Of a stretch of 64,000 nt of DNA, positions 52,547-60,000 are shown piece by piece. This DNA is from Branchiibius hedensis. GTDB taxonomy: Bacteria; Actinomycetota; Actinomycetes; Actinomycetales; Dermatophilaceae. The number at the start of each line of letters is the position of its first letter. Positions within the stretch are counted from its first letter, which is position 1. The stretch lies in assembly GCF_900108585.1 (NCBI RefSeq), contig NZ_UESZ01000001.1:2480001-2544000 (forward strand), read 5' to 3'. A program made the position numbers and the translations under genes. The notes beneath the pieces were generated by a model. The model did no database searches. It was not told where the DNA came from and was given only the letters and a program-made list of their open reading frames with translations.

Positions 52547-54072
52547 GCGTTCTCTTCCGTGGCTGCCGACGCCGATGGTGTTGATTCTTCCAGTCCTTGA
52601 CGCGCCGCGGCGAGTCCTTGCGCGACGGCGGCCTGCGCGGCGGCGTCGGTGGCGGTCCCCGCACGACGCCGGGCCACCCACCCCTCGACGTTGCGCTGCC
52701 GGGCGCGGGTCACGGCCAACTCGCCCGGCCCGACCGGTGCGGTGACCGCGGAGCCCGCCGCGACGTACGTGCCATCAGCGATCGAACCAGGCGCCACGAT
52801 CACACTGTTGGATCCCACGAAGCTGTACCGGCCGACGTTGGTGTGGTTCTTGGTGACCCCGTCGTAGTTGGCGAAGATCGTGCCGGCGCCGATGTTGGCG
52901 CCCTCCCCGATCGTGGCGTCGCCGCAGTAGGTCAGGTGCGGCACCTTGGCGTCGTCACCGATCTGCGCGTTCTTGGTCTCGACGAACCCGCCGATCTTGC
53001 CGCGCGCGCCCAGCGTGGTGCCGGGCCGCAGGTAGGAGAAGGGGCCGACGGTGGCCTGCGGGCCGATGACCGCGAGTTCGGCATGCGTGCGTACGACGCT
53101 CGCCCCGTCATCGACCTCCGTGTCCTTCAGCGTCGTGTCGGGTCCGATCGTGCATTCGACGCCGATGCTGGTGGCCCCCAGCAGCTGGCAGCCGGGGTGG
53201 ATCACGGTGTCCGCGCCCACGGTGACCTCGGCGTCGACCCAGGTGGTGGCCGGGTCGATCACGATCGCACCCTGCTCGACCATCAGCTTCTTGACCAGGC
53301 GCTCGTTGAGTTCCTTGCCCAGTTGCGCCAGTTGCGACTTGTCGTTGACGCCCAGGATCTGCGGGGTGTCGTCGATGACCAGTGCTTCGACCCGGCCGCC
53401 GTTGCCCCGGGCCAGCGCGAGCACGTCGGTGAGGTATTTCTCGCGCTGGTTGTTATCGGTGCCGACCTGCGGCAGTAGTTCGCGCAAGATGTCGACGCTG
53501 AATGCGTAGATGCCCGAGTTGATTTCGGTGATCTCGACCGCGTGCGCGAGGGGGCCACCTGCGGCCTGCGCGGCCCGGGCGTCCTTGTCCTCGATGATGC
53601 CGGTGACGCTGCCGTCGGCATCGCGCAGGATCCGGCCGTAGCCGGCGGGGTCGGCCAGGTGCGTGGTGAGAACCGTGATGGCGTTGGCCGTCGCTTCGTG
53701 TTGCTCAGTGAGCGAGACGAGGGTTTCGGCCGAGAGCAAGGGGGTGTCGCCGTACGTCACGATGACGGTGCCGGTCAGGTCGGCGGGCAGGGCGGCCAAC
53801 CCGCACTCAGCGGCCCGTCCGGTACCGGGAATGTCGTCCTGGTCGGCGATGACCGCCTCGGGGAAGGTCGCCAGGACCTCGGCGGCGACCGCGTCGCGGT
53901 GGGCACGGACCGTGACCGCGATGTACGGCGCGTGGGTGCCGACCGCAGCGTGCACGGCGTGGGCGACCAGAGTCCGGCCCGCGATTTTGTGCAACATCTT
54001 GCTGGTCTGGCTACGCATTCGCGTGCCGTCACCGGCAGCGAGAACAATCACGGCGGCAGGGGTGGCGCTCAC
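52543..54072 (-). CDS. glmU: Bifunctional UDP-N-acetylglucosamine pyrophosphorylase / glucosamine-1-phosphate acetyltransferase
   Basis: This 509-residue enzyme makes UDP-GlcNAc for peptidoglycan. The N-terminal pyrophosphorylase starts VIVLAAGDGTRMRSQTSKMLHKIAG. The usual Pro before the Lys of this signature is Ser here, while the Lys is kept. A left-handed beta-helix acetyltransferase follows (VTVGADTVIHPGCQLLGATSIG, FSYLRPGTTLGARGKIGGFVETKNAQIG, GANIGAGTIFANYDG). A Glu/Ala/Ser tail of about 45 residues closes it. The GTG at 54072 has GGAG 7 bases upstream; the frame is open further up without GlmU similarity. Confidence 0.95.
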   Translation of the reverse strand: MSATPAAVIVLAAGDGTRMRSQTSKMLHKIAGRTLVAHAVHAAVGTHAPYIAVTVRAHRDAVAAEVLATFPEAVIADQDDIPGTGRAAECGLAALPADLTGTVIVTYGDTPLLSAETLVSLTEQHEATANAITVLTTHLADPAGYGRILRDADGSVTGIIEDKDARAAQAAGGPLAHAVEITEINSGIYAFSVDILRELLPQVGTDNNQREKYLTDVLALARGNGGRVEALVIDDTPQILGVNDKSQLAQLGKELNERLVKKLMVEQGAIVIDPATTWVDAEVTVGADTVIHPGCQLLGATSIGVECTIGPDTTLKDTEVDDGASVVRTHAELAVIGPQATVGPFSYLRPGTTLGARGKIGGFVETKNAQIGDDAKVPHLTYCGDATIGEGANIGAGTIFANYDGVTKNHTNVGRYSFVGSNSVIVAPGSIADGTYVAAGSAVTAPVGPGELAVTRARQRNVEGWVARRRAGTATDAAAQAAVAQGLAAARQGLEESTPSASAATEENA

Positions 54073-54158
54073 TCGCGAGACTCCTTTGATCGAGCGGCCG
54101 GTCGCCCGTCGGCGAGCATCAGCACAGGCGATGTTACCGGCTGACCTATCGTTCCCAC

Positions 54159-55019
54159 GTGGCCGCACTGAGCAACGCGATCGGCATCCCGGGCGTCCGG
54201 GTCGGGCATTGGACCGACGAGGTGGCCCGCACCGGGTGCACCCTGGTCGACCTGCCGCCGGGGACCGTCGCCTCGGCGGAGGTGCGTGGCGGTGCGCCGG
54301 CGTCACGGGAACTCGACGCGTTGGCACCGGACAAAACGGTGCAGACCTTCGACGGGGTGCTGTTGGCGGGCGGATCCGCGTTCGGCTTGGCCGCCGCGGA
54401 CGGAGTGATGCGCTTCTACGCCGAACAGGGCCGGGGCGTGCCGACCCCGGCCGGCAACGTGCCCGTGGTGCCCACCCTTGCGCTCTTCGACCGCGTCGTG
54501 GGCTCCCCCGACGCCTACCCCGACGCGGCGGCGGGTTACGCGGCGGCCCAGGACACGGCGTACGTGCTGAACGGATCGATCGGCGCGGGCACGGGTGCAT
54601 CGGTGTCGAACTGGCGCGGGCAGGACCGGCGCCCGGGCGGATTGCGGTACGCCGAGGCCCGGGTCGGTGAGTTGGTGGTCGGTGCGCTGTGCGCGGTGAA
54701 CGCCTTCGGTGACATCGACCCCGGCACGGGCCCGGTGGATCTGTCGATCGTTGACGCACTCCTGGCCGCGGCGCCGGACTTTCGCAGCAACACCACGATC
54801 GGGGTGGTGGTGACCAATGCCGCGCTGAGCAAGGCGGACTGCTTCCTGGTGGCCCAGGGTGCGCACGACGGGTTGGCCCGGGCGGTCACGCCGCCGCATA
54901 CCCGGTTCGACGGGGACGCGTTCGTGGCGGCCGCGACCGGCGCGGTTCCGGCGCACGTGGACGTGGTGCGGCTGCTGGCAATGGACGCGGTCTGCACCGC
55001 GATCCGGGCGGTGGGCTGA
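54159..55019 (+). CDS. P1-family (S58/DmpA-like) self-processing peptidase
   Basis: This 286-residue Ntn-hydrolase-like protein starts with GTG. The family pattern is clear: GIPGVRVGHWTD, GCTLVDLPPGTVASAEVRGGAP, DGVLLAGGSAFGLAAADGVMRF and NGSIGAGTGASVSNW. The processing region TTIGVVVTNAALSKADC contains the TNAxLxK block before which autocleavage usually occurs. Known members are aminopeptidases such as DmpA and BapA. The physiological substrate in this organism is unknown. It is divergent from glmU (86 bases) and convergent with the tRNA-Gln gene. Confidence 0.88.
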   Translation: MAALSNAIGIPGVRVGHWTDEVARTGCTLVDLPPGTVASAEVRGGAPASRELDALAPDKTVQTFDGVLLAGGSAFGLAAADGVMRFYAEQGRGVPTPAGNVPVVPTLALFDRVVGSPDAYPDAAAGYAAAQDTAYVLNGSIGAGTGASVSNWRGQDRRPGGLRYAEARVGELVVGALCAVNAFGDIDPGTGPVDLSIVDALLAAAPDFRSNTTIGVVVTNAALSKADCFLVAQGAHDGLARAVTPPHTRFDGDAFVAAATGAVPAHVDVVRLLAMDAVCTAIRAVG

Positions 55020-55030
55020 CGGCCCGCGCG

Positions 55031-55109
55031 CTCCCCGGGTTGGAATCGAACCAACGTCGCTAATCCTGATTCAAAGTCAGGCGGCCCCTGCCAGCAGAGC
55101 AACCGGGGA
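55031..55109 (-). tRNA. tRNA-Gln (anticodon UUG)
   Basis: The minus strand folds as acceptor TCCCCGG/CCGGGGA, a D-arm from GCTC to GGGC, and anticodon stem CCTGA/TCAGG with loop CTTTGAA (anticodon TTG). The T-arm is GTTGG-TTCGATT-CCAAC. The variable region, ATTAGCGAC, is 9 bases, longer than normal for class I, and CCA is not encoded (GCGC follows). A tRNA-Gln near glmU and a TetR gene is also found in mycobacteria. Confidence 0.8.
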
Positions 55110-55167
55110 ACGACCTCACCGCAATGGGCAGGCCACGGGCAAGCGTAAACGACGCATTAGGTGGACA

Positions 55168-55851
55168 ATGAATGCCATGAAGCCACAACGTCAGCGAATG
55201 ACCGCAGCCGAGCGCCGCGAGCAGCTGATCACCGTCGCCCGGGAGGTGTTCGCCGAGGAGGGCGTTCAGGGTGTCTCCGTCGAGCAACTGGCCTCGCGTG
55301 CTTCCGTCACGAAGCCGGTGATTTACGAGCATTTCGGGGGAAAAGAGGGGCTGTACGCCGTCGTCATCGACCGCTCGATGCGGGAGCTGGCGGATGCGGT
55401 GACGGAGTTCCTCGGTGACTGCGATGGGGAGCGCGAACTGCTGGAGCAGGCAGTCTGGGGGCTGCTGACCTTCGTCGAGGAGAAGCCGGCTGCCTTCCGG
55501 GTGCTGTCCCGCGACGCGCCGAGTTGGCACACGACCGGCTCGCTGGCGAGTCTGATGTCCGAGGTGGCCCGGGCGGTCGAGAGCGCGTTGGTCCCGATGT
55601 TCAACCGCCACGAGATCGATCCCACGCCGCTGCCCATCTACACCCAGATGCTTGTCGGGCAGATCGCACTGTGCGGCGACTGGTGGTTGGAGCGCGGGTC
55701 GGAGTTCTCCAAGGAGCAGGTCGCCCAGCAGATCGTGAACCTCAGCTGGAACGGTCTGCGCGGACTTCAGCAGGACCCGACGCTGAAGTACAGCGGCCAC
55801 CTGCACGCCCGGGACGAGTCCCGGGAGACTGTCGCGGCGGCCGCGGACTAA
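55168..55851 (+). CDS. TetR-family transcriptional regulator
   Basis: The protein has 227 residues from the ATG at 55168 (a second ATG at 55177 is possible). The N-terminal helix-turn-helix is classic: RREQLITVAREVFAEEGVQGVSVEQLASRASVTKPVIYEHFGGKEGLYAVV. The rest is an all-helical ligand domain of no recognised class. By position and type it corresponds to Mtb Rv1019, next to mfd/glmU there. Its target genes are not evident; no palindrome of note was seen in its own short upstream region. Confidence 0.9.
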   Translation: MNAMKPQRQRMTAAERREQLITVAREVFAEEGVQGVSVEQLASRASVTKPVIYEHFGGKEGLYAVVIDRSMRELADAVTEFLGDCDGERELLEQAVWGLLTFVEEKPAAFRVLSRDAPSWHTTGSLASLMSEVARAVESALVPMFNRHEIDPTPLPIYTQMLVGQIALCGDWWLERGSEFSKEQVAQQIVNLSWNGLRGLQQDPTLKYSGHLHARDESRETVAAAAD

Positions 55852-56204
55852 GCCTGCTGGATCTCCAGGCGGTTGCCGACCGGGTCGGTGGTGTGGAACC
55901 GCCGCACGCCGGGGATCGACTCGTCGTGGGTCACCTCGTGCCGAGTTGCCCGTACGGCGCTCGCGACCGTGTCCAGGTCATCGACCAGGAGGCAGGGGTG
56001 CGCCTTGCGCGCCGGTTGGAAGCCCGGTTCGACGCCGCAGTGCAGCTCCTGTGGGCCGATCTGGAACCAGCAGCCGCCCCGCGCCGCCAGAATCGGTGGC
56101 TTCGGGATCTCCGGCAGCCCGAGGACACCGCTGTAGAACGCGCGCAGGTCGTCCTCGCTGCCAGCGGGGCAGGCGATCTGCACGTGGTGCAACCCCAGGA
56201 TCAT
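55848..56204 (-). CDS. VOC-family (glyoxalase/dioxygenase-fold) protein
   Basis: This 118-residue single VOC module begins MILGLHHVQIACPAGSEDDLRAFYSGVLGL and ends FHTTDPVGNRLEIQQ, with metal-site candidates His7, Glu in HC(G)VEPG and Glu in RLEI. Such one-domain proteins include glyoxalase-like lyases and resistance proteins. Its ATG overlaps the stop of the upstream methyltransferase by one base (TGATG), so both are co-translated. Its end overlaps the tetR stop by 4 bases convergently. Confidence 0.82.
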   Translation of the reverse strand: MILGLHHVQIACPAGSEDDLRAFYSGVLGLPEIPKPPILAARGGCWFQIGPQELHCGVEPGFQPARKAHPCLLVDDLDTVASAVRATRHEVTHDESIPGVRRFHTTDPVGNRLEIQQA

Positions 56205-56986
56205 CAGATGCTCCCCACGGCGAAGACGCGGCGGAACTCGAACGGCACGCCGTAGGGCTTGCGCGGGTACGCCCGGTCGTAGTGTGCGGTGAGCGCCGCC
56301 TCGAACGGCTCGAGCTCCTCGGGCCGCAGCCGGTCCAGCACCGGACGCAGGCCCGTACCGCGTACCCATTCCAGCACCGGACTGCGTTGCGCCGCAGCAG
56401 GATCCAGCATCTGCAGGTACGTCGTCTCCCACACGTCAAGGTGAGAGCACCGGGTAGCCAGCAGATCGGCGTACCCGCTGGGGTCCTCGACGGCATCGGA
56501 GCGCAGGGCTCCGGCCAACTCCTGCGCGCGTGGGTGTCCGGCGACGGTCTCACGGATCAGCCGGTGCGACGGGGCATCGAAGTTGCCGGGTACCTGCATC
56601 GCGAACCAGCCGCCCTCCGGCAGCGCCTGGAGCCAGCCCGGGATGAGGTCGCGGTGGGTCGGAACCCACTGCAAGGTGGCGTTGGTGATCAGCACGTCGG
56701 GCGCCTGGGCGGGATCCCAGTCCTCGACGCTGCCCACCTGCCATTCGACGCGACCCTCGGTGTCGACCTCGCGAGCCCGCTCGATCATCTGCGGCGACGA
56801 ATCGACCCCGATGATCCGAGCGCCCGGCCAGCGCTGGGCCATGAGCAGGGTCAGCGGTCCGTCGCCGCAGCCGAGGTCGACCACGAGCTGCGGATCCTGC
56901 GCACCCACCCGGGAGAGCAGGTCCAAGAACGGCCGGTCGCGCAACGTGGCGAACTTCTCGTACTGCGTCGGATCCCAGGTCGGCAT
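56204..56986 (-). CDS. tam: Trans-aconitate 2-methyltransferase-like SAM methyltransferase
   Basis: The protein has 260 residues from the ATG at 56984-56986, with GAGGAGG in front. It has the SAM motif VVDLGCGDGPLTLLMAQRWPGARIIGVDSS at about 36-65 and the Tam-specific features WDPTQYEKFATLRDRPFLDLL, ITNATLQWVPTH and MQVPGNFDAPSH. Tam methylates trans-aconitate, an inhibitor of aconitase. The overlapping VOC gene and the divergent marR gene suggest a small regulated detoxification unit. The upstream palindromes at 57004-57053 lie between the two divergent starts. Confidence 0.88.
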   Translation of the reverse strand: MPTWDPTQYEKFATLRDRPFLDLLSRVGAQDPQLVVDLGCGDGPLTLLMAQRWPGARIIGVDSSPQMIERAREVDTEGRVEWQVGSVEDWDPAQAPDVLITNATLQWVPTHRDLIPGWLQALPEGGWFAMQVPGNFDAPSHRLIRETVAGHPRAQELAGALRSDAVEDPSGYADLLATRCSHLDVWETTYLQMLDPAAAQRSPVLEWVRGTGLRPVLDRLRPEELEPFEAALTAHYDRAYPRKPYGVPFEFRRVFAVGSI

Positions 56987-57003
56987 CGTCGCCTCCTCGC
57001 GGT

Positions 57004-57053
57004 GAAAGTATCTTGATGTCAAGATACTTTCGGGATATCTCGATGTCAAGAGA
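57004..57053. promoter_or_regulatory. MarR-type operator: two inverted repeats between tam and marR
   Basis: The first site has perfect 13-bp arms, GAAAGTATCTTGA (57004-57016) and TCAAGATACTTTC (57019-57031), around TG. The second, centred at 57044-57045, is TCTCGA-TG-TCAAGA with extended weak arms. The centres are 27 bases apart. The core TATCTTGA-NN-TCAAGATA is the classic symmetric shape bound by MarR-family dimers, and the adjacent gene encodes one, so autoregulation and control of tam-VOC is likely. Confidence 0.8.
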
Positions 57054-57073
57054 CTTGACGCTACGATTACCTC

Positions 57074-57577
57074 ATGGGTGCACCGCTCGCCGACGAGGTC
57101 GACGCGATCGTCGCCGCGTGGCATCGCGAGCGCGCAGATCTTGATGTCGAACCGCTGCAAGTGTTTTCGCGGATCTCGCGGCTGGACACACTGCTGGAAC
57201 AGGCCCGCGGAGCCGCCTTCGACGAGCACGATCTGGAGACCTGGGAGTTCGACGTGCTGTCGGCGCTGCGGCGGGTGGGCGCGCCGTACCAACTCTCCCC
57301 CGGCGTCCTGGTCCAGCAGACGCTGGTCACCAGCGGGACGATGACCAACCGGGTGGACCGGCTCGAGCGACGAGGTCTGGTACGCCGACTGCCTGATCCG
57401 CGCGACCGTCGCGGTGTCCTGGTGCAGCTGACGCCCTCCGGTCGCGCACTGGTGGATGCGGCCATGGCCGACCTGCTGGAGCATGAACGGGAGTTGCTGG
57501 CCCGGATGCCAGCCCGGGATCGCGAGCGATTGGCGGGGGCGCTGCGGGCGCTGCTGTCGGCGGTGGAATCAGGCTGA
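57074..57577 (+). CDS. MarR-family transcriptional regulator
   Basis: This 167-residue winged-helix protein has FDVLSALRRVGAPYQLSPGVLVQQTLVTSGTMTNRVDRLERRGLVRRLPDPRDRRGVLVQLTPSGRALV, the full MarR DNA-binding core with the DxRxxR wing (DPRDRRG). No cysteine is present in the core, so it senses a ligand rather than thiol oxidation of the OhrR kind. It is divergent from tam and faces paired palindromes that overlap its own promoter region. Confidence 0.92.
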   Translation: MGAPLADEVDAIVAAWHRERADLDVEPLQVFSRISRLDTLLEQARGAAFDEHDLETWEFDVLSALRRVGAPYQLSPGVLVQQTLVTSGTMTNRVDRLERRGLVRRLPDPRDRRGVLVQLTPSGRALVDAAMADLLEHERELLARMPARDRERLAGALRALLSAVESG

Positions 57578-57728
57578 CCGCTCATGGCGTCATCTGCCAA
57601 GAGCCGGCCATCGGTCACTTCTTGATGAACTGGCATCCCCAAAGGGTGCATTCTGCCCTGTGAGTCACCTTTGAACGACGCGACGCCCTAGCTTCAGACC
57701 CGGCATATCGACTAGCTAAGGGACTCCC

Positions 57729-59369
57729 ATGGCCAAGAGAACACTTGCGGCCGTCGCCGCCGCGATCGTCACGCTGGTCAGCGGAGCGACCACGACAGCG
57801 ACGGCGTCGCCGACGTCCGCGCAGAGTCCTACGGCTGTCGACGCGTGGGGGCAACCGTCGGCGGATGCCGGGGGCAGCAACTTCAATCCGGGCGAAACCC
57901 AGCTCACCGCGAGCAACGTGCCTCGGCTGCGCCCGGCGTGGTCCGCCGACGCGTTCACCATCGCCGGCTCGGCCATCGTGAACCGGGTCGCCTACTACAC
58001 GACGGGGCCCGGGAACACGGCTGACCACGCCTCACTCGTGGCCAAGAACGTGGCGACGGGTGCGACGCTGTGGTCGATGCAACTGCCGTTGGGCACGTTC
58101 AACCAGCCCAGTGTCGCGGGCAACCGACTACTCCTGTCGTACTACTGGGCACCCCGACCGACGGGCAACGATTTGTACGGCGGGCTACTGGCTGTCGACC
58201 TGACCAACCACAGCATCGCGTGGCGCGCCGAAACCGGCACGAGCGACACTCCCCACGATGTGGTCAGTCAGAACGGCCTGGCGTTCTTCGGCGACAACAC
58301 CCACCTACGCGGCTATCGCGTCTCGGACGGAAAACTGCTGTGGTCCCAGCCGGCGACGTCGCAATTCGGCCCGACCCTGGCGATGGGAAGCAGCGTCTTC
58401 GCCAACGTCGACGATCATCTGAAGGCGTTTGACCAGAAGACCGGCCGCGTGCTCTGGTCAGCTCCCCTGGCGTATAGCGACCTCGCGGCAGGTCCCGTGG
58501 CAGCGGACGGACACGTCTACATCGAGAGCTACCCGTACATCGAAGCGTTCAACGCAACTGGCTGCGGAGCCGCCACGTGCGCACCGATCTGGCGAATGCG
58601 GCCCCCGGGCGACATCGGCTTCAACATGCTGCTCGGCGGCGCTGGAGCCGGCCGACTCACCGTCAGTTGGAGGGACGAAACCGTCGGTCACTTCCACTCG
58701 CTGCTCAGTAGCTTGTCTGCTGCGACGGGTAAGCCGTTCTGGACCCGCACCGTCAACACTGCGGGCGAGCCGCCGATGCGCAGCGGCAATCTCATCTGGC
58801 TGCAAACCCGGGACGACTGGTTGGAGTCGTTCAGCGTGGCAACCGGGGCGCACCTTGGGACCACCGTCATTCCTAACGCGAACGGCTACGAGCAACGTGC
58901 TGCAGTCTCTGATGGGACAGTGTTGGTGGACACCATGGGCACCATGGAGGCTCTGCGGATCGCCAGCCCCACCCAACACGAGCCCATCACGGGCCCCGGC
59001 GGCAAGTGCGTCGATGTCCGCAGTGCCGGGCAAGCGGACGGGACCCCGGTCCAGTTGTACACGTGCAATGGGACTGCGTCCCAGGACTGGACCAACGTCC
59101 GATCCCGGGCGTCGATCATGGCCTACGGAAAGTGTCTGGACTCGCGCTCAGGCGGCACAGCCAACGGCACGAAGGTTCAACTCTGGACCTGCAACAGCAC
59201 CAACGCCCAGGCCTGGGTGCCGCAACTCGACGGCTCGCTACTCAATCCAGCCTCGGGTAAGTGCCTCGACGACCCCCGCGGCTCCCTCACCAACGGAACC
59301 CAGTTGCAGCTGTACACCTGCAACAAGACCGCCAGTCAACGGTGGAAGATCGCCAACTCCATTCTGTAG
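57729..59369 (+). CDS. Secreted PQQ-type beta-propeller protein with C-terminal ricin-B lectin domain
   Basis: The protein has 546 residues. A signal peptide covers about 1-26 (LAAVAAAIVTLVSGATTTATA). Residues 40-405 form a beta-propeller with repeated W-shaped blades such as GATLWSMQLP, DGKLLWSQPA, TGRVLWSAPL and TGKPFWTRTV, the PQQ-like repeat pattern. Known PQQ-dehydrogenase catalytic residues are not evident, so it may not be an enzyme. From about 412 a ricin-B trefoil has three QxW repeats (SQDW, AQAW, SQRW), each after a GKC(V/L)D start, which binds sugars. The protein probably attaches to a cell wall or polysaccharide outside the cell. No partner genes are adjacent. Confidence 0.82.
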   Translation: MAKRTLAAVAAAIVTLVSGATTTATASPTSAQSPTAVDAWGQPSADAGGSNFNPGETQLTASNVPRLRPAWSADAFTIAGSAIVNRVAYYTTGPGNTADHASLVAKNVATGATLWSMQLPLGTFNQPSVAGNRLLLSYYWAPRPTGNDLYGGLLAVDLTNHSIAWRAETGTSDTPHDVVSQNGLAFFGDNTHLRGYRVSDGKLLWSQPATSQFGPTLAMGSSVFANVDDHLKAFDQKTGRVLWSAPLAYSDLAAGPVAADGHVYIESYPYIEAFNATGCGAATCAPIWRMRPPGDIGFNMLLGGAGAGRLTVSWRDETVGHFHSLLSSLSAATGKPFWTRTVNTAGEPPMRSGNLIWLQTRDDWLESFSVATGAHLGTTVIPNANGYEQRAAVSDGTVLVDTMGTMEALRIASPTQHEPITGPGGKCVDVRSAGQADGTPVQLYTCNGTASQDWTNVRSRASIMAYGKCLDSRSGGTANGTKVQLWTCNSTNAQAWVPQLDGSLLNPASGKCLDDPRGSLTNGTQLQLYTCNKTASQRWKIANSIL

Positions 59370-59405
59370 GCCATCGGGTGCCTGGATTCGTCCCCGGTCT
59401 GCCTC

Positions 59406-59840
59406 TCAAAGCAGCCCCGCGTCCGTGAGTGCTCGCTCGTAGGCCCGCCGTTCGAACCGGAACGGTCCGAGATCGCCCAAGTCCCAGTCGCGGTGGCCGC
59501 TGCGGAAGTGGGACCAGTGCACGAATCGTGCATCGACCCGCACCATCGCAGTCAGCGGCCAACAGCCCCAGTCGCCACAGGTACACCCCAGCAGCACCGT
59601 GTCACCGTCATCGAACCACGACAGATACGGCCGTCCCAGGAAGTGCTCCCTGGGCAGACCCTCAGACACCAGCGGCGCGTACGAGCCGGCCAGGTCCGGG
59701 TGGCCTTCCGCATCAGCCGCCGGCTCCTCGACGCGGCGCGCCAGGACGACGAGGGACACACCGTCGATGACCGGAAGCACACCGCGATGCCGGCCGGTGC
59801 CGTACTCCTGGTCGGTCACCCGGAACTCGATGCTGTCCAC
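59406..59840 (-). CDS. Conserved hypothetical protein with CTCGDWGCWP motif
   Basis: The protein has 144 residues from the GTG at 59838-59840 (VDSIEFRVTDQ). The distinctive central segment is YLSWFDDGDTVLLGCTCGDWGCWPLTAMVRV, with three cysteines in a CxCxxxxC-like arrangement, followed by FVHWSHFRSGHRDWDLGDLGPFRFERRAYERAL. I recognise this as a recurring bacterial protein type of unknown role but cannot name a domain. It is convergent with the lectin gene and divergent from the ABC-F gene. Confidence 0.7.
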   Translation of the reverse strand: MDSIEFRVTDQEYGTGRHRGVLPVIDGVSLVVLARRVEEPAADAEGHPDLAGSYAPLVSEGLPREHFLGRPYLSWFDDGDTVLLGCTCGDWGCWPLTAMVRVDARFVHWSHFRSGHRDWDLGDLGPFRFERRAYERALTDAGLL

Positions 59841-60000
59841 GCACCCAGATTGCTGGGCGCGCTCCCGGGGCGGCAACCTGGTTTTGGGAGGAATCCAGGT
59901 TGTGGGAGGTGGATCGGCCGACAAAGACCTCCCAGAACCTCGATTGCTCCAGAATCAGCGCGGTCAGGCGGACCTCGCGACGGCCTTAGGCTTGATCCTC

